From positions 1-30,877 of the forward strand of contig NZ_QFPF01000018.1 in assembly GCF_003248605.1 (NCBI RefSeq): a DNA stretch of 30,877 nucleotides, given 5' to 3'. Made by a program: the position numbers and the translations under genes. This DNA is from Microbacterium sp. GTDB lineage: Bacteria; Actinomycetota; Actinomycetes; Actinomycetales; Microbacteriaceae. Below the pieces are notes generated by a model. The model had not been told where the DNA came from. It saw only the letters and a list, made by a program, of their open reading frames with translations, and did no database searches. Positions 22,334 to 30,877 of the stretch are shown one piece after another (within the stretch, counting starts at the first letter, position 1; every line of letters starts with the position of its first letter).

Positions 22334-24784
22334 ATGGCGGGAGAGCAGGTCGTGCGCGTCGCGGGGCGGCGACTGCGCGTGTCGAACCTCGACAAGGTCC
22401 TCTACCCCGCCACGGGCACGACCAAGGGCGAGGTCATCGCGTATTACACGCGCATCGCGCCGTTCATGATCCCCCACGTGACCGGCCGGCCGGTGACCCG
22501 CAAGCGATGGCCGGATGGTGTGGGCACGGCGGAGCATCCCGAGTCCTCGTTCTTCGCGAAGGATCTCGAGCCCGGCGCGCCCGACTGGGTCCGACGCACC
22601 CCGATCCCGCACTCCGGCGGGCCGAAGGACTACCCGCTCGTGGGCGACGTGGCCACCCTCGTGTACCTTGCACAGGTCGCGAGCCTCGAGCTGCACGTTC
22701 CGCAGTGGCGGTTCACGGCGGACGGTGAGCGCGGCAACCCAGACCGCATCATCCTCGACCTCGATCCCGGCGCGGGCGTCGGGCTTGCCGAATGCGCCGC
22801 GGTGGCACGATGGTGTCGCGAGATCCTCAGCGGCATGGGCTGGGACGCGCACCCGGTCACGAGCGGCAGCAAGGGCATCCACCTCTACGCCGCACTGGAG
22901 CACACCCAGACGAGCGAGCAGATCTCGGCGTTCGCGAAGGAACTCGCGCGCGCGGTCGAGGCGGATCATCCGGACCTCGTCGTCAGCGCGATGAGCAAGG
23001 CCGCACGCCCGGGCAAGGTGCTCATCGACTGGAGTCAGAACAACGGCGCGAAGACGACGATCGCTCCCTACTCGCTGCGCGGACGCCCGCACCCCACCGT
23101 CGCGGCGCCCCGCGCCTGGGACGAACTCGACGATCCCGACCTCGCACACCTCGACTTCGCCACGGTCCTCGAACGCGTCGAAGCGCAGGGGGACCCGCTC
23201 GTAGCTCTCGGGTTCCACGCCGGCGGACGCGCCGCCGATGACGGGCCGCTCGCCGTGTACATCGCCAAGCGCGACGCGAGACGAACCCCGGAGCCGGTGC
23301 CCTCCAACGCGCTCGGCGCCTCCGAGGCATCCGGCGAGCGCCCGCGCTTCGTCATCCAGGAGCACCACGCGAGCCGCCTGCACTGGGACCTGCGCCTCGA
23401 GCGCGACGGCGTGCTGGCGAGTTGGGCCGTGCCACGGGGCGTGCCCCCGACGGTCGCCCGCAACAACCTCGCCGTGCAGACCGAGGACCACCCGATCGAG
23501 TACCTCGCGTTCGAGGGCACGATCCCCGCGGGCGAATACGGTGCGGGGTCGATGACGGTCTGGGATGACGGCCGCTACGACCTCGAGAAGTGGCGCGACG
23601 ACGAGATCATCTTCACCCTTGAGGGGCGACCGGCAGGACCACTCGGGACGGTGCACCTCGCGCTCATCCGCACGGACGGCACGGGAGAGAAATCGACGTG
23701 GCTGTTGCATCGGATGAAGACGGATGCCTCGGGTGCGCCGCAACCGGAAGGGGCCCCCGTCATCGCGCTCGCCGATGCGGACGACGACGCACCGCCCGCA
23801 GAGCGCCTCCGCCCGAATCTCGCGACGGGCTCTGCACCCGGGCTCGCCGCCGCGGCGATCCGGCGCTGGTCGGCAGGCGCCGGATCGGATCCGTGGGTCG
23901 AGTTCAAATGGGACGGCATCCGCGCCCTCGGCGTCTGGGACGGTGAGATGCTCCGACTCATCGGTCGTCGTGGCACCGACATCACCGCCCGCTACCCCGA
24001 GCTCACGGGCGAGTCGCTCGGGCTTCGCTCCGAGGCTGCGGTGCTCGACGGCGAGCTCGTCGCGCTCGACGAGACCGGTCGACCCAGCTTCTCGCTTCTG
24101 CAGCGCCGCTTGAATCTGGTGAAGGCTCAGGACATCGCCGCCGAGGCCCGGCGCACCCCGGTCACGTATTACGTGTTCGACCTCATCGAGCACGACGGAG
24201 TGGATGTCGGGGCCCTCCCCCTGCATCGGCGTCGGGCGCTGCTCGAATGTGTCGTGGCGGATGCCCGACCTCCCCTGTCTGCGCCGCCCATTTTCGATGA
24301 TCTGGACGCCGCCCTCGCGACGGCTCGCGAGTTCGGCCTGGAGGGGGTGATGGTGAAGGACCCCACGTCGACGTATCGCCGCGGCATCCGCACCGAGTCG
24401 TGGCTCAAGGTCAAGCTCACGCGAACGCAGGAGGTCGTCATCGGCGCCATCAGGCCGGGGCGTGGTGGCCGGAACGGTTCGATCGGGTCGCTCCTGCTCG
24501 GTGTGCCGGGTCCGGATGGGCTGCAGTATGCGGGGCGTGTCGGAACGGGGTTCAGCGATGCCACCCTCGCGCGACTCGCCCAGGCGCTGACACCGCTACG
24601 CACGGAGACGAACCCGTTCGTCGATATCCCGTCGGCCGATGCCTCGGATGCGCTATGGGTACGGCCGGAGCTCGTTGCTGAGGTGGAGTTCGCCGAGTGG
24701 ACCCGGGATGGCTCGTTGCGTCATGCGCGCTGGCGGGGCCTCCGCCCCGACAAGACCCCCGCCGACGTTGTGCGAGAGGACTGA
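22334..24784 (+). CDS. ligD: multifunctional DNA ligase D (POL-PE-LIG)
   Basis: 816 residues with the mycobacterial domain order. The polymerase/primase domain (about 1-295) has catalytic Asp142 and Asp144 in LDLDPG and the SGSKGIHLY motif. The 3'-phosphoesterase domain (about 337-462) has HHASRLHWDLRLERDG and GEYGAGSM. The ATP-dependent ligase (about 500-816) has nucleotidyl-acceptor Lys525 in KWDGIRA, then YYVFDLIEHDG, EGVMVKDP and SWLKVKL. It fills, trims and seals broken ends brought together by Ku. All catalytic motifs are intact. ATG 22334 has TACCCT 6 nt upstream, suggesting a leaderless mRNA. A 661-residue antisense frame opposite has no family features and is ignored. Confidence 0.97.
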   Translation: MAGEQVVRVAGRRLRVSNLDKVLYPATGTTKGEVIAYYTRIAPFMIPHVTGRPVTRKRWPDGVGTAEHPESSFFAKDLEPGAPDWVRRTPIPHSGGPKDYPLVGDVATLVYLAQVASLELHVPQWRFTADGERGNPDRIILDLDPGAGVGLAECAAVARWCREILSGMGWDAHPVTSGSKGIHLYAALEHTQTSEQISAFAKELARAVEADHPDLVVSAMSKAARPGKVLIDWSQNNGAKTTIAPYSLRGRPHPTVAAPRAWDELDDPDLAHLDFATVLERVEAQGDPLVALGFHAGGRAADDGPLAVYIAKRDARRTPEPVPSNALGASEASGERPRFVIQEHHASRLHWDLRLERDGVLASWAVPRGVPPTVARNNLAVQTEDHPIEYLAFEGTIPAGEYGAGSMTVWDDGRYDLEKWRDDEIIFTLEGRPAGPLGTVHLALIRTDGTGEKSTWLLHRMKTDASGAPQPEGAPVIALADADDDAPPAERLRPNLATGSAPGLAAAAIRRWSAGAGSDPWVEFKWDGIRALGVWDGEMLRLIGRRGTDITARYPELTGESLGLRSEAAVLDGELVALDETGRPSFSLLQRRLNLVKAQDIAAEARRTPVTYYVFDLIEHDGVDVGALPLHRRRALLECVVADARPPLSAPPIFDDLDAALATAREFGLEGVMVKDPTSTYRRGIRTESWLKVKLTRTQEVVIGAIRPGRGGRNGSIGSLLLGVPGPDGLQYAGRVGTGFSDATLARLAQALTPLRTETNPFVDIPSADASDALWVRPELVAEVEFAEWTRDGSLRHARWRGLRPDKTPADVVRED

Positions 24785-24832
24785 CTCGCGGTCGACTCGG
24801 CGTGAGAAGAGGATCTCGGCAGAGTCCCGACG

Positions 24833-25756
24833 TCAGGCGTGGGTGGCGGCATCGCGGTCGGAGTGACCCGCAGGCTCGATCTGGAACGTCGAGTGCTCGA
24901 CGTCGAAGTGATCGGCCAGGCACCCCTGCAGACTCGCCAGCAGCTCTGCCGCTCCGCCGCGCTCGAGCACCTCGGGTTCGACGACGACGTGGGCGGTGAA
25001 GACGGGTGCACCGCGTGTGAGCTGCCAGACGTGGATGTCGTGCACGTCCGCCACTTCCGGCGCACCCAGGATGTGATCGCGGATCTCGGCGATCTGCGTG
25101 CCCTTCGGCGCCGACTCCGCCAGCACGGAGAAGACCTCGCGCAGCAGGCCGATCGCACGGGGCACGATCATCGCCGCGATGAGCAGCGACGCGATCGCGT
25201 CGGCCGGGAGCCACCCCGTCAGGAGGATCACGATGGCTGCGGCGATGACGGCCGCTGAGCCGAGCAGATCTCCGAGCACCTCCAGGTACGCACCCCGCAC
25301 ATTGATGCTCGACCGCTGCGCGCGGCTCAGCAGCCACAGGGCGACGGCGTTCGCCACGAGACCGACGACGGCGACCACCAGCATCACACCGCCCTCCACG
25401 TCCACCTCCGCGGGAACCAGCAGACGCCCGACGCCCTCGACCGCGATCCACACGGACAGGACGATCAGCACGGCAGCGTTCAGCAGAGCCCCGAAGACCT
25501 CCGCGCGCTGGTACCCGTAGGTGTTCCGCTCGTTCGCCGGGCGCGCCGCGACCACGTTCGCGGCCAGGGCGATGACGAGCGCGGCCGTGTCCGTGAACAT
25601 GTGCGCCGCGTCGGCCAACAGGGCGAGGGAGCCGCTCAGTACGCCGCCGACGATCTGTACGACCATCACGCTCGCCGTGATCGTGAGTGACAGCGCGAGT
25701 AGTCGCCTGCTCGAGGCGCTGCGGATGCCTCCTCCGGCCGGTGCGTGATCGTGCAT
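24833..25756 (-). CDS. CDF cation efflux transporter (CzcD/ZitB type)
   Basis: 307 residues. Six helices, with transport-site residues His52 and Asp56 in HMFTD (TM2) and Glu159 and Asp163 in EVLGD (TM5); the latter is commonly HVLGD in ZitB-like exporters. A His-containing start (MHDHAPAG) and the cytoplasmic metal domain (DVHDIHVWQLTRGAPVFTAHVVVEP, FDVEHSTFQIEP) complete the family pattern. It exports Zn(II) or a related divalent metal in exchange for protons. ATG 25756 has TAGCCT 6 nt upstream, so it is probably leaderless. It converges on ligD, with 48 bp between stops. Confidence 0.92.
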   Translation of the reverse strand: MHDHAPAGGGIRSASSRRLLALSLTITASVMVVQIVGGVLSGSLALLADAAHMFTDTAALVIALAANVVAARPANERNTYGYQRAEVFGALLNAAVLIVLSVWIAVEGVGRLLVPAEVDVEGGVMLVVAVVGLVANAVALWLLSRAQRSSINVRGAYLEVLGDLLGSAAVIAAAIVILLTGWLPADAIASLLIAAMIVPRAIGLLREVFSVLAESAPKGTQIAEIRDHILGAPEVADVHDIHVWQLTRGAPVFTAHVVVEPEVLERGGAAELLASLQGCLADHFDVEHSTFQIEPAGHSDRDAATHA

Positions 25757-25762
25757 GAGATC

Positions 25763-25768
25763 AGGCTA
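25763..25768 (-). promoter_or_regulatory. -10 element of the CDF transporter gene (leaderless)
   Basis: TAGCCT on the minus strand, 6 nt before ATG 25756, just after the rdgB stop. Confidence 0.5.
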
Positions 25769-25773
25769 GGCGA

Positions 25774-26400
25774 CTACAGCGCGGCGAGCAGAGGCGCGAG
25801 CTCCGCGAAGGCGCGTGCACGGTGCGACTGCGCGTTCTTCTCGGCCGGCGTGAGCTCGCCCGCCGTGCGGGCCGGCCCGGGATGCTGTCCATCGGGAATG
25901 AAGATCGGGTCGTACCCGAACCCTCCCGCGCCGCCGGGGGCTGTGGCGAGGCGCCCGGGCCAGCGTCCCTCGACGACGTGCTCGACCGCCTCCGACGCGG
26001 ATACGCCCGTCGGGATCACCAAGGCGATCGTCGAGACGAACTGTGCCGTGCGATGAGGATCGGCGATGTCGGAGAGCTGATCGAGCAGCAGCGCGAGGTT
26101 GGCCGCGGCATCCTTCGCGTGCCCCGCCCAGTAGGCGGAGAAGATGCCGGGCGCGCCCCCGAGGACGTCGACGCAGATGCCGGAGTCGTCGGCCACGGCG
26201 GGCAGGCCGGTGTGGGCGACCGCTGCCCTCGCCTTGATCAGGGCATTCTCGGCGAAGCTCACGCCGTCCTCGACGGGCTCGGGGCCCTCGTACCCGACCA
26301 CCTCGATGTCGGGACGGGTCGCCGCGACGATCGCTGCGAACTCCGCGACCTTGTGCGGGTTGTGGGTGGCGAGGACGACCCGCCTTCGCACGGCGTTCAC
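25774..26400 (-). CDS. rdgB: XTP/dITP diphosphatase (RdgB/HAM1)
   Basis: 208 residues. Family motifs: ATHNPHK (11-17), [16 protein letters not shown] (70-75) with the metal-binding Asp pair, and GFGYDPIF (160-167), then [16 protein letters not shown]. It hydrolyses dITP, XTP and ITP to monophosphates, keeping deaminated purines out of nucleic acids. GTG 26400 overlaps the rph stop as GTGA; longer frames upstream would run into rph. It is the last gene of the murI-rph-rdgB operon, a common actinobacterial arrangement. Confidence 0.96.
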   Translation of the reverse strand: MNAVRRRVVLATHNPHKVAEFAAIVAATRPDIEVVGYEGPEPVEDGVSFAENALIKARAAVAHTGLPAVADDSGICVDVLGGAPGIFSAYWAGHAKDAAANLALLLDQLSDIADPHRTAQFVSTIALVIPTGVSASEAVEHVVEGRWPGRLATAPGGAGGFGYDPIFIPDGQHPGPARTAGELTPAEKNAQSHRARAFAELAPLLAAL

Positions 26401-27143
26401 TCCGCCGCCGCGGGCTGGAGCGCCGCGAGCTGCTGGACCCGCAGCGCGTCGCACCCCGAGACGCCCAGCTCGAGAAGGGCGTCGAGCTCGCGCTTGTCGA
26501 ACGGCGCGCCCTCGGCGGTGCCCTGCACCTCGACGAACAGGCCACGACCCGTGACCACCACGTTCATGTCCGTTTCGGCGCGCACATCCTCGACGTAGGC
26601 GAGATCGAGCATCGGCTCACCGTCGATGATTCCGACCGATATCGCCGCGACGGAATCGCGCAGCACCTGGGAGCGCTGCGCGATGAACTTCTTCTCCCGC
26701 CCCCACTCGATCGCGTCGGCGAGTGCGACGTACGCGCCGGTGATCGCCGCCGTGCGTGTGCCGCCGTCAGCCTGCAGGACGTCGCAGTCGATGACGATCG
26801 TGTTCTCGCCGAGCGCCTTCGTGTCGACCACGGCGCGCAGGGCACGCCCGATCAGTCGGGAGATCTCGTGGGTGCGCCCGCCGATCTTGCCCTTGATGCT
26901 CTCGCGGTCGTTGCGGCTGTTGGTGGCCCGGGGCAGCATCGAATACTCGGCGGTGACCCAGCCCTTTCCTTTGCCGGTCAGCCAGCGGGGCACGCCGTTC
27001 GTGAACGACGCGGTGCAGAGCACCTTGGTACCGCCGAAGCTGATCAGGGCCGATCCCTCGGCGTGCGCGCTCCATCCGCGTTCGATCGTCACGGGTCGCA
27101 ACTGGTCGGCGCTGCGCCCGTCGGCGCGGGTGATTTCGGTCAT
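26397..27143 (-). CDS. rph: ribonuclease PH
   Basis: 248 residues. [41 protein letters not shown] is the standard start; [60 protein letters not shown] and [17 protein letters not shown] follow. The phosphate-dependent exonuclease trims tRNA 3' ends. ATG 27143 has GAGGA upstream; the murI stop is 1 bp before it. The protein is full length with no missing motif. Confidence 0.97.
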   Translation of the reverse strand: MTEITRADGRSADQLRPVTIERGWSAHAEGSALISFGGTKVLCTASFTNGVPRWLTGKGKGWVTAEYSMLPRATNSRNDRESIKGKIGGRTHEISRLIGRALRAVVDTKALGENTIVIDCDVLQADGGTRTAAITGAYVALADAIEWGREKKFIAQRSQVLRDSVAAISVGIIDGEPMLDLAYVEDVRAETDMNVVVTGRGLFVEVQGTAEGAPFDKRELDALLELGVSGCDALRVQQLAALQPAAAE

Positions 27144-27144
27144 G

Positions 27145-27987
27145 TCATCCTCGTGTTCGTTCGGGGCGGGCGTCCTGCAGGTCGATGGCGCCGGTCTGCA
27201 CGAGCTGCACGGAGCGCACCTCGCGGCCCATGAGTCGGTTGGCAAGGTCGATGAAGGCCGTGGGTGAACCGCCGGTGGCCTCGTAGACGTGGGATGCGGG
27301 CTCGGTCGCCGACGTCAGCAGGTCGCGGGTGACGAGCTGGCGGTAGACGTCCTTGGCTGTCTCGGTGTCGCTCGAGACGAGCGAGACACCGTCGCCCATG
27401 ACGTAGCCGATGGCTCCCTTGAGGAACGGGTAGTGCGTGCAGCCCAGGACGAGGGTGTCGATGTCGGCGGCGCGCAGGGGTGCGAGATACTCCTCCGCGA
27501 CGGCGAGGACCGCGGGCGAGCCGGTCACCCCCGCCTCGACGAACTCGACGAAGCGCGGGCAGGCCCGGGTGAACACCGTGAGCGCGTCGTTGACGCCCAG
27601 CATGTCCTGGTAGACACCCGACCCGATCGTGCCCTCCGTGCCGATCACGCCGACCCGGCCGTTGCGGGTCGACGACATCGCCGTGCGCACGGCGGGGCCG
27701 ATGACCTCCACGACCGGCACGTCGTAGCGTTCGCGCGCGTCTCGCAGGACGGCGGCCGAGGCTGTGTTGCAGGCGATCACGAGCATCTTCACGCCCTGCG
27801 CCACGAGCGAATCCAGCACCTCGAGCGAGTAGCGCCGCACGTCCGCGATGGGCTTCGGCCCATACGGCGAGTGCAGCGTGTCGCCGACGTAGACCAGCGA
27901 TTCGCGGGGCAGCTGATCGCCGATCGCGCGTGCCACGGTGAGTCCGCCGACCCCGGAGTCGAAGATCCCGATCGGCGCGTCATCCAT
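27145..27987 (-). CDS. murI: glutamate racemase
   Basis: 280 residues. [18 protein letters not shown] is the hallmark start; the two catalytic cysteines are Cys73 in VIACNTASA and Cys183 in LGCTHYPFL. It converts L- to D-glutamate for peptidoglycan precursors in the cytoplasm. ATG 27987 has GGGGGA close upstream and a TAGGCT hexamer 8 nt upstream, so the transcript has little or no leader. It is the first gene of the murI-rph-rdgB operon and is divergent from pncB, with 64 bp between starts. Confidence 0.97.
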   Translation of the reverse strand: MDDAPIGIFDSGVGGLTVARAIGDQLPRESLVYVGDTLHSPYGPKPIADVRRYSLEVLDSLVAQGVKMLVIACNTASAAVLRDARERYDVPVVEVIGPAVRTAMSSTRNGRVGVIGTEGTIGSGVYQDMLGVNDALTVFTRACPRFVEFVEAGVTGSPAVLAVAEEYLAPLRAADIDTLVLGCTHYPFLKGAIGYVMGDGVSLVSSDTETAKDVYRQLVTRDLLTSATEPASHVYEATGGSPTAFIDLANRLMGREVRSVQLVQTGAIDLQDARPERTRG

Positions 27988-27995
27988 GGTCCCCC

Positions 27996-28001
27996 AGCCT
28001 A
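27996..28001 (-). promoter_or_regulatory. -10 element of the murI operon
   Basis: TAGGCT on the minus strand, 8 nt before ATG 27987. Confidence 0.5.
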
Positions 28002-28038
28002 CCCATCCCGCTCCGGCACTCCCTCGACGGCGCATCGG

Positions 28039-28044
28039 TAGAGT
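28039..28044 (+). promoter_or_regulatory. -10 element of pncB (leaderless)
   Basis: TAGAGT, 7 nt before ATG 28052; no Shine-Dalgarno in the 7-nt gap. Confidence 0.55.
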
Positions 28045-28051
28045 GACGCGC

Positions 28052-29386
28052 ATGGTCGAACCCGAGCCCCGCAGCGCCGCCCTGTACACCGACCGTTACG
28101 AGCTCACGATGCTCGATGCCGCGCTGCGTGACGGCACCGCCGAGCGCCGCTGCGTGTTCGAGTTGTTCGCCCGAAGGCTCTCGGGCGGTCGCCGCTTCGG
28201 CGTCGTCGCGGGCACGGGGCGGCTGCTCGGGCTGCTGCGGGCCTTCCGCTTCGCGGAGCCGGAGCTGCGATTCCTCCGCGATGAGGGCGTGGTGGATGCC
28301 GCCACCGTGCGCTTCCTCGAGGACTACCGCTTTCGCGGCTCCATCTCGGGATACAGGGAGGGGGAGATCTACTTCCCCGGCTCGCCGGTGCTGACGGTCG
28401 AGGGAACCTTCGCCGATGCGGTCGTGCTCGAGACGTTGGCCCTCAGCGTGCTCAACCATGACTCCGCGGTGGCGACGGCCGCGGCGCGGATGAGCATCGC
28501 CGCGGGCGCCCGCCCGCTGTCCGAGATGGGTTCGCGGCGCGCCGCGGAGGAGTCGGCCGTTGCCGCAGCCCGAGCCGCGTACATCGCGGGCTTCGGCGCG
28601 ACGAGCAATCTCGAGGCGGGGCGCCGGTGGGGCGTTCCCACGATGGGTACCGCCGCGCACGCCTGGACGTTGCTGCACGACTCCGAGGAGCAGGCGTTCC
28701 GATCACAGATCGCGGCGCTCGGTTCGGACACGACGCTGCTGGTGGATACCTACGACATCGGCCGCGGCGTCGAGACCGCCATTCGCGTCGCCGGCCCTGA
28801 TCTCGGCGGCGTCCGCATCGACTCCGGTGATCTGCCGCTCGTCGCGGCCTCCGTGCGCGCCCAGCTCGACGCCCTCGGCGCGACCGGCACACGCATCACC
28901 GTGACGAGCGATCTCGACGAGTATGCGATCGCCGCCCTGGCAGCATCCCCGATCGATGCGTACGGTGTCGGCACCTCGGTGGTCACGGGGTCCGGGTACC
29001 CGACCGCCGGCATGGTCTACAAGCTCGTCGCGCGTCAGGATGCGGTCGGCGGGTGGGTCCCGGTGGCCAAGGCATCCCTGGACAAGGCCTCCCGCGGTGG
29101 CCGCAAGGCCGCGTTCCGCACGCTCGAGGACGGAGTCGCCACCAGCGAACTCATCACCGTTTCGGACGGATTCGAATCCCTCGACGAGGCATCCGCGCAC
29201 CCGGGCGCGCGGGCGCTTCAGGTCCCGCTGGTCGTGGACGGCGAGATCGAAGGGTCCCACGAGGGCGCAGCGGGCACTGCGGGCGCGCGGGTGCACCACA
29301 GGGCGGTACGCGCGGAGCTGCCGGTGAGCGCCCTGGCGCTCAGTCGATCGGACCCGGAGCTTCCGACGGTGTACGTCGAGCGCTGA
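28052..29386 (+). CDS. pncB: nicotinate phosphoribosyltransferase
   Basis: 444 residues. Family features: [18 protein letters not shown] at the start, FFARRL-like strand ([18 protein letters not shown]), [39 protein letters not shown] with the catalytic-site His region, [16 protein letters not shown] (phosphoribosyl-binding) and [11 protein letters not shown]. It makes nicotinate mononucleotide from nicotinate and PRPP in NAD salvage. ATG 28052 is preceded by TAGAGT and lacks a Shine-Dalgarno; an upstream in-frame ATG would run into murI's promoter. Its stop is inside a palindrome shared with the DUF3039 gene. Confidence 0.95.
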   Translation: MVEPEPRSAALYTDRYELTMLDAALRDGTAERRCVFELFARRLSGGRRFGVVAGTGRLLGLLRAFRFAEPELRFLRDEGVVDAATVRFLEDYRFRGSISGYREGEIYFPGSPVLTVEGTFADAVVLETLALSVLNHDSAVATAAARMSIAAGARPLSEMGSRRAAEESAVAAARAAYIAGFGATSNLEAGRRWGVPTMGTAAHAWTLLHDSEEQAFRSQIAALGSDTTLLVDTYDIGRGVETAIRVAGPDLGGVRIDSGDLPLVAASVRAQLDALGATGTRITVTSDLDEYAIAALAASPIDAYGVGTSVVTGSGYPTAGMVYKLVARQDAVGGWVPVAKASLDKASRGGRKAAFRTLEDGVATSELITVSDGFESLDEASAHPGARALQVPLVVDGEIEGSHEGAAGTAGARVHHRAVRAELPVSALALSRSDPELPTVYVER

Positions 29387-29398
29387 GCGTCACGCTCA
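29384..29398. terminator. palindrome joining the ends of pncB and the DUF3039 gene
   Basis: TGAGCGT-C-ACGCTCA: the first TGA is the pncB stop and the final TCA is the stop of the opposite gene. It could fold on either RNA (5-bp stem, 5-nt loop); no T-tract. Confidence 0.4.
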
Positions 29399-29662
29399 CG
29401 TCTGCAGCGACTCGTAGATCTCTTTGCACGACGGGCAGACAGGGAACTTCTCCGGGTCGCGGCCAGGCGTCCACTTTTTTCCGCACAGGGCGCGCACGGG
29501 CTTGCCCGTGATCGCCGACTCGAGGATCTTCTCCTTCTTCACATAGTGGGAGAAGCGCTCATGGTCGCCGGGCTCGACGCTCTCTTCGCGGATGAGCTCT
29601 TCGAGCTCGCGGTCGAGGGTGGCGATGCCGCCCTGGTCGGGGCTGTCGAGAGGCGTGCTCAT
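29396..29662 (-). CDS. DUF3039 domain protein
   Basis: 88 residues. Recognised by HYVKKEKILESAITGKPVRALCGKKWTPGRDPEKFPVCPSCKEIYESL. Cys residues in ALCGKKW and CPSC form a likely zinc site. It is a small actinobacterial family of unknown function, probably cytoplasmic. ATG 29662 has TAGACT 8 nt upstream and no Shine-Dalgarno, again pointing to a leaderless transcript. Beyond a likely metal-binding fold, no function can be given. Confidence 0.93.
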   Translation of the reverse strand: MSTPLDSPDQGGIATLDRELEELIREESVEPGDHERFSHYVKKEKILESAITGKPVRALCGKKWTPGRDPEKFPVCPSCKEIYESLQT

Positions 29663-29670
29663 GGGTCGTC

Positions 29671-29676
29671 AGTCTA
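29671..29676 (-). promoter_or_regulatory. -10 element of the DUF3039 gene (leaderless)
   Basis: TAGACT on the minus strand, 8 nt before ATG 29662. Confidence 0.5.
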
Positions 29677-29697
29677 GTCGTGCCCGGGCCACCGGGG

Positions 29698-30877
29698 TCA
29701 GGCGGTTTCGGCGAACTCCAGCAGTCGCCCGCCGCGTCGGCTGAACATGAGCGATCCGATGCCCACCCCTACGAGCAGGACGACCGCCCCCGCAGCGACA
29801 CCCGACAGCAGCGCCCACATCGCGTGCTCGTTGGATCCGGTGAAGGTGAGCCAGGCGAACCAGAGGGCCGGTGCGGACGCCGCGAGGGCGCCGATGAAAA
29901 CGCCGGCCTGTGCGATGAGACCCGACGATCCCGTGCGCTGCGGCTGACGGAACGGGGAATCGCCGGGTCGCGTGACGGCGTAGGGCGCGATGACCGATGA
30001 GACGCTCGAGAGTCCGAGCCCCGAGAAGAATAGGCCCGCGCACACGCCCGCCAGGGCTGGGAGAAGACTCCAGTCGCCGTTGACTGCGACCGCGAGGGGG
30101 ACGGCGACAGCCAGGACGGGAGTGCCGACGAACAGGAGCGGGGCCAGCCTTCCGACTCGATCCGACACTCCCGGTACCCCCGCCGCGACGTGCATCCAGA
30201 CAGCCGTGGAGTCGTAGGCGACGTCGTCGTGGGGCAGCCAGCCGAGGAAGAGGGCGATCAGCGGCACGGGGAGCAGAATCGCGGTGCCCAGAGGAACGCC
30301 GGCGACCAGGAGCGGTACGACGACGATGACCGCCGCGATCGGCACGATCACGACGTTGGTGAGATAGCGGCGGTCGTGCAGCCAGTACAGCATGCTGCGC
30401 GCGGCGATCGCACCGCCGGGAGTGCCCGGCATGAGCCCGAACCAGCCGAGACGCCCGCGGTCGCGCTGTGCGGACGCCGCGGGCGTGTGGCGCTGCAGCC
30501 GTATCGCGAGAGCGAAGAAGATCGCGCCGAGACCTGCGAGAGTGGCGATCGCGACCGTCCACGCGAGCGCATCCTCCCCGCTGCCGGGCACGAGCACAGC
30601 CCAGGACGCACCTCCCGGCACCAGCGCGAGCGCATCGGTGACATGCGCGAGCGTCGCTGTGAGCGGCGCACCGCCCCAGCCTGTGGCGGCGACGACGCCG
30701 ATGGATGCCGGGATCGCGACCGCGAGCAGAGCGAGCAGCGCGATCCCCCGCCGGAGCGTCCGACGCCGACGCGGCGCGAGGACCGCGACGGACGCGAAGC
30801 CCACCCGCGCTGCCAGGGCGCACGTGAGGATGCCGACCAGCGCTGCCGCGACGACGCCGGGCACCGGGGCGCCCGCA
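29698..30877 (-). CDS. multi-TM membrane protein, possibly an ABC-type permease (5' end outside window)
   Basis: At least 392 residues; the frame stays open to the window edge, so the start is unknown (GTG 30864 is only the first start codon in view). About nine to ten hydrophobic helices can be seen, for example VAAALVGILTCALAARVGFASVAVL, LAWTVAIATLAGLGAIFFALAI, NVVIVPIAAVIVVVPLLVAG and AVVLLVGVGIGSLMF. The polar segment GWFGLMPGTPGGAIAARSMLYWLHDRRYLTN, between the early and later helix groups, is of a type I associate with actinobacterial ABC-2-like permeases lacking classical motifs. An ATPase partner would be expected upstream, outside the window. The function is a guess. Confidence 0.7.
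   Translation of the reverse strand, partial: AGAPVPGVVAAALVGILTCALAARVGFASVAVLAPRRRRTLRRGIALLALLAVAIPASIGVVAATGWGGAPLTATLAHVTDALALVPGGASWAVLVPGSGEDALAWTVAIATLAGLGAIFFALAIRLQRHTPAASAQRDRGRLGWFGLMPGTPGGAIAARSMLYWLHDRRYLTNVVIVPIAAVIVVVPLLVAGVPLGTAILLPVPLIALFLGWLPHDDVAYDSTAVWMHVAAGVPGVSDRVGRLAPLLFVGTPVLAVAVPLAVAVNGDWSLLPALAGVCAGLFFSGLGLSSVSSVIAPYAVTRPGDSPFRQPQRTGSSGLIAQAGVFIGALAASAPALWFAWLTFTGSNEHAMWALLSGVAAGAVVLLVGVGIGSLMFSRRGGRLLEFAETA

Noticed and set aside
22241..24226. 661-residue antisense frame opposite ligD
   Set aside because: ligD has every POL, PE and LIG motif; the antisense product has no recognisable domain.
24785..24832. Terminator between ligD and the CDF gene
   Set aside because: The GTCGACTC / GAGTCCCGAC arms need a 2-nt bulge and a long loop; not convincing.
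1..30877. CRISPR array, insertion sequence or prophage
   Set aside because: No regularly spaced repeats, transposase, integrase or phage structural gene is visible.

Overview
The window looks like an ordinary chromosomal stretch from a high-GC actinobacterium, most likely Microbacteriaceae and close to Microbacterium. I base this on about 70% GC, frequent GTG starts, tight GTGA/ATGA gene overlaps, the prfB-ftsE-ftsX-smpB order, a one-piece tmRNA with tag AESKRTDFALAA, a DUF222/HNH gene, DUF3039, and a mycobacterium-type POL-PE-LIG ligase D with Ku. I see no prophage, insertion sequence, CRISPR array or genomic island.

Left part (1-4298): the 3' end of a DUF222/HNH nuclease gene, a hypothetical gene that appears split by a one-base frameshift (472-1436), a tandem-rhodanese sulfurtransferase, the ssrA tmRNA gene (minus strand, 2362-2728), and a family III CoA-transferase. 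Next (4314-7110, minus strand) is a compact envelope operon: DUF4397 surface protein, lipoprotein-like class F sortase, SigK-type ECF sigma factor, RskA-type anti-sigma factor. Its leader carries a perfect 9-bp inverted repeat next to a strong Shine-Dalgarno and a possible SigK-like promoter. On the plus strand follow a SIMPL-domain protein, an M20 peptidase and a 14-TM MFS transporter.

Middle (10736-20346): smpB, ftsX, ftsE (with an unusually long acidic tail) and prfB on the minus strand; a second MFS transporter read divergently from prfB, the two start codons 26 bp apart; then a Tad-type pilus/secretion operon (tadA-tadB-tadC, a pilin-like peptide, and three TadE/F/G-like pseudopilins). 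The Tad set lacks a visible prepilin peptidase, secretin or TadZ.

Right part (20445-30877): tRNA-Leu(UAG) with a strong 3' hairpin, a DedA membrane protein, the NHEJ pair Ku and LigD in divergent orientation, a CDF metal exporter, the murI-rph-rdgB operon, pncB, a DUF3039 protein and the 3' part of a multi-TM permease-like gene.

Three signals cross gene boundaries. First, at least nine genes have a TAnnnT hexamer 6-9 nt before the start codon, as expected for leaderless transcripts. Second, GGATGC/GCATCC occurs about 66 times by hand count against roughly 21 expected from base composition, also between genes. Third, several convergent gene pairs end within shared inverted repeats or a shared CTAG. 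The least ordinary functional unit is the sigma/anti-sigma/sortase/DUF4397 operon. Nothing here is convincingly a wholly new system.
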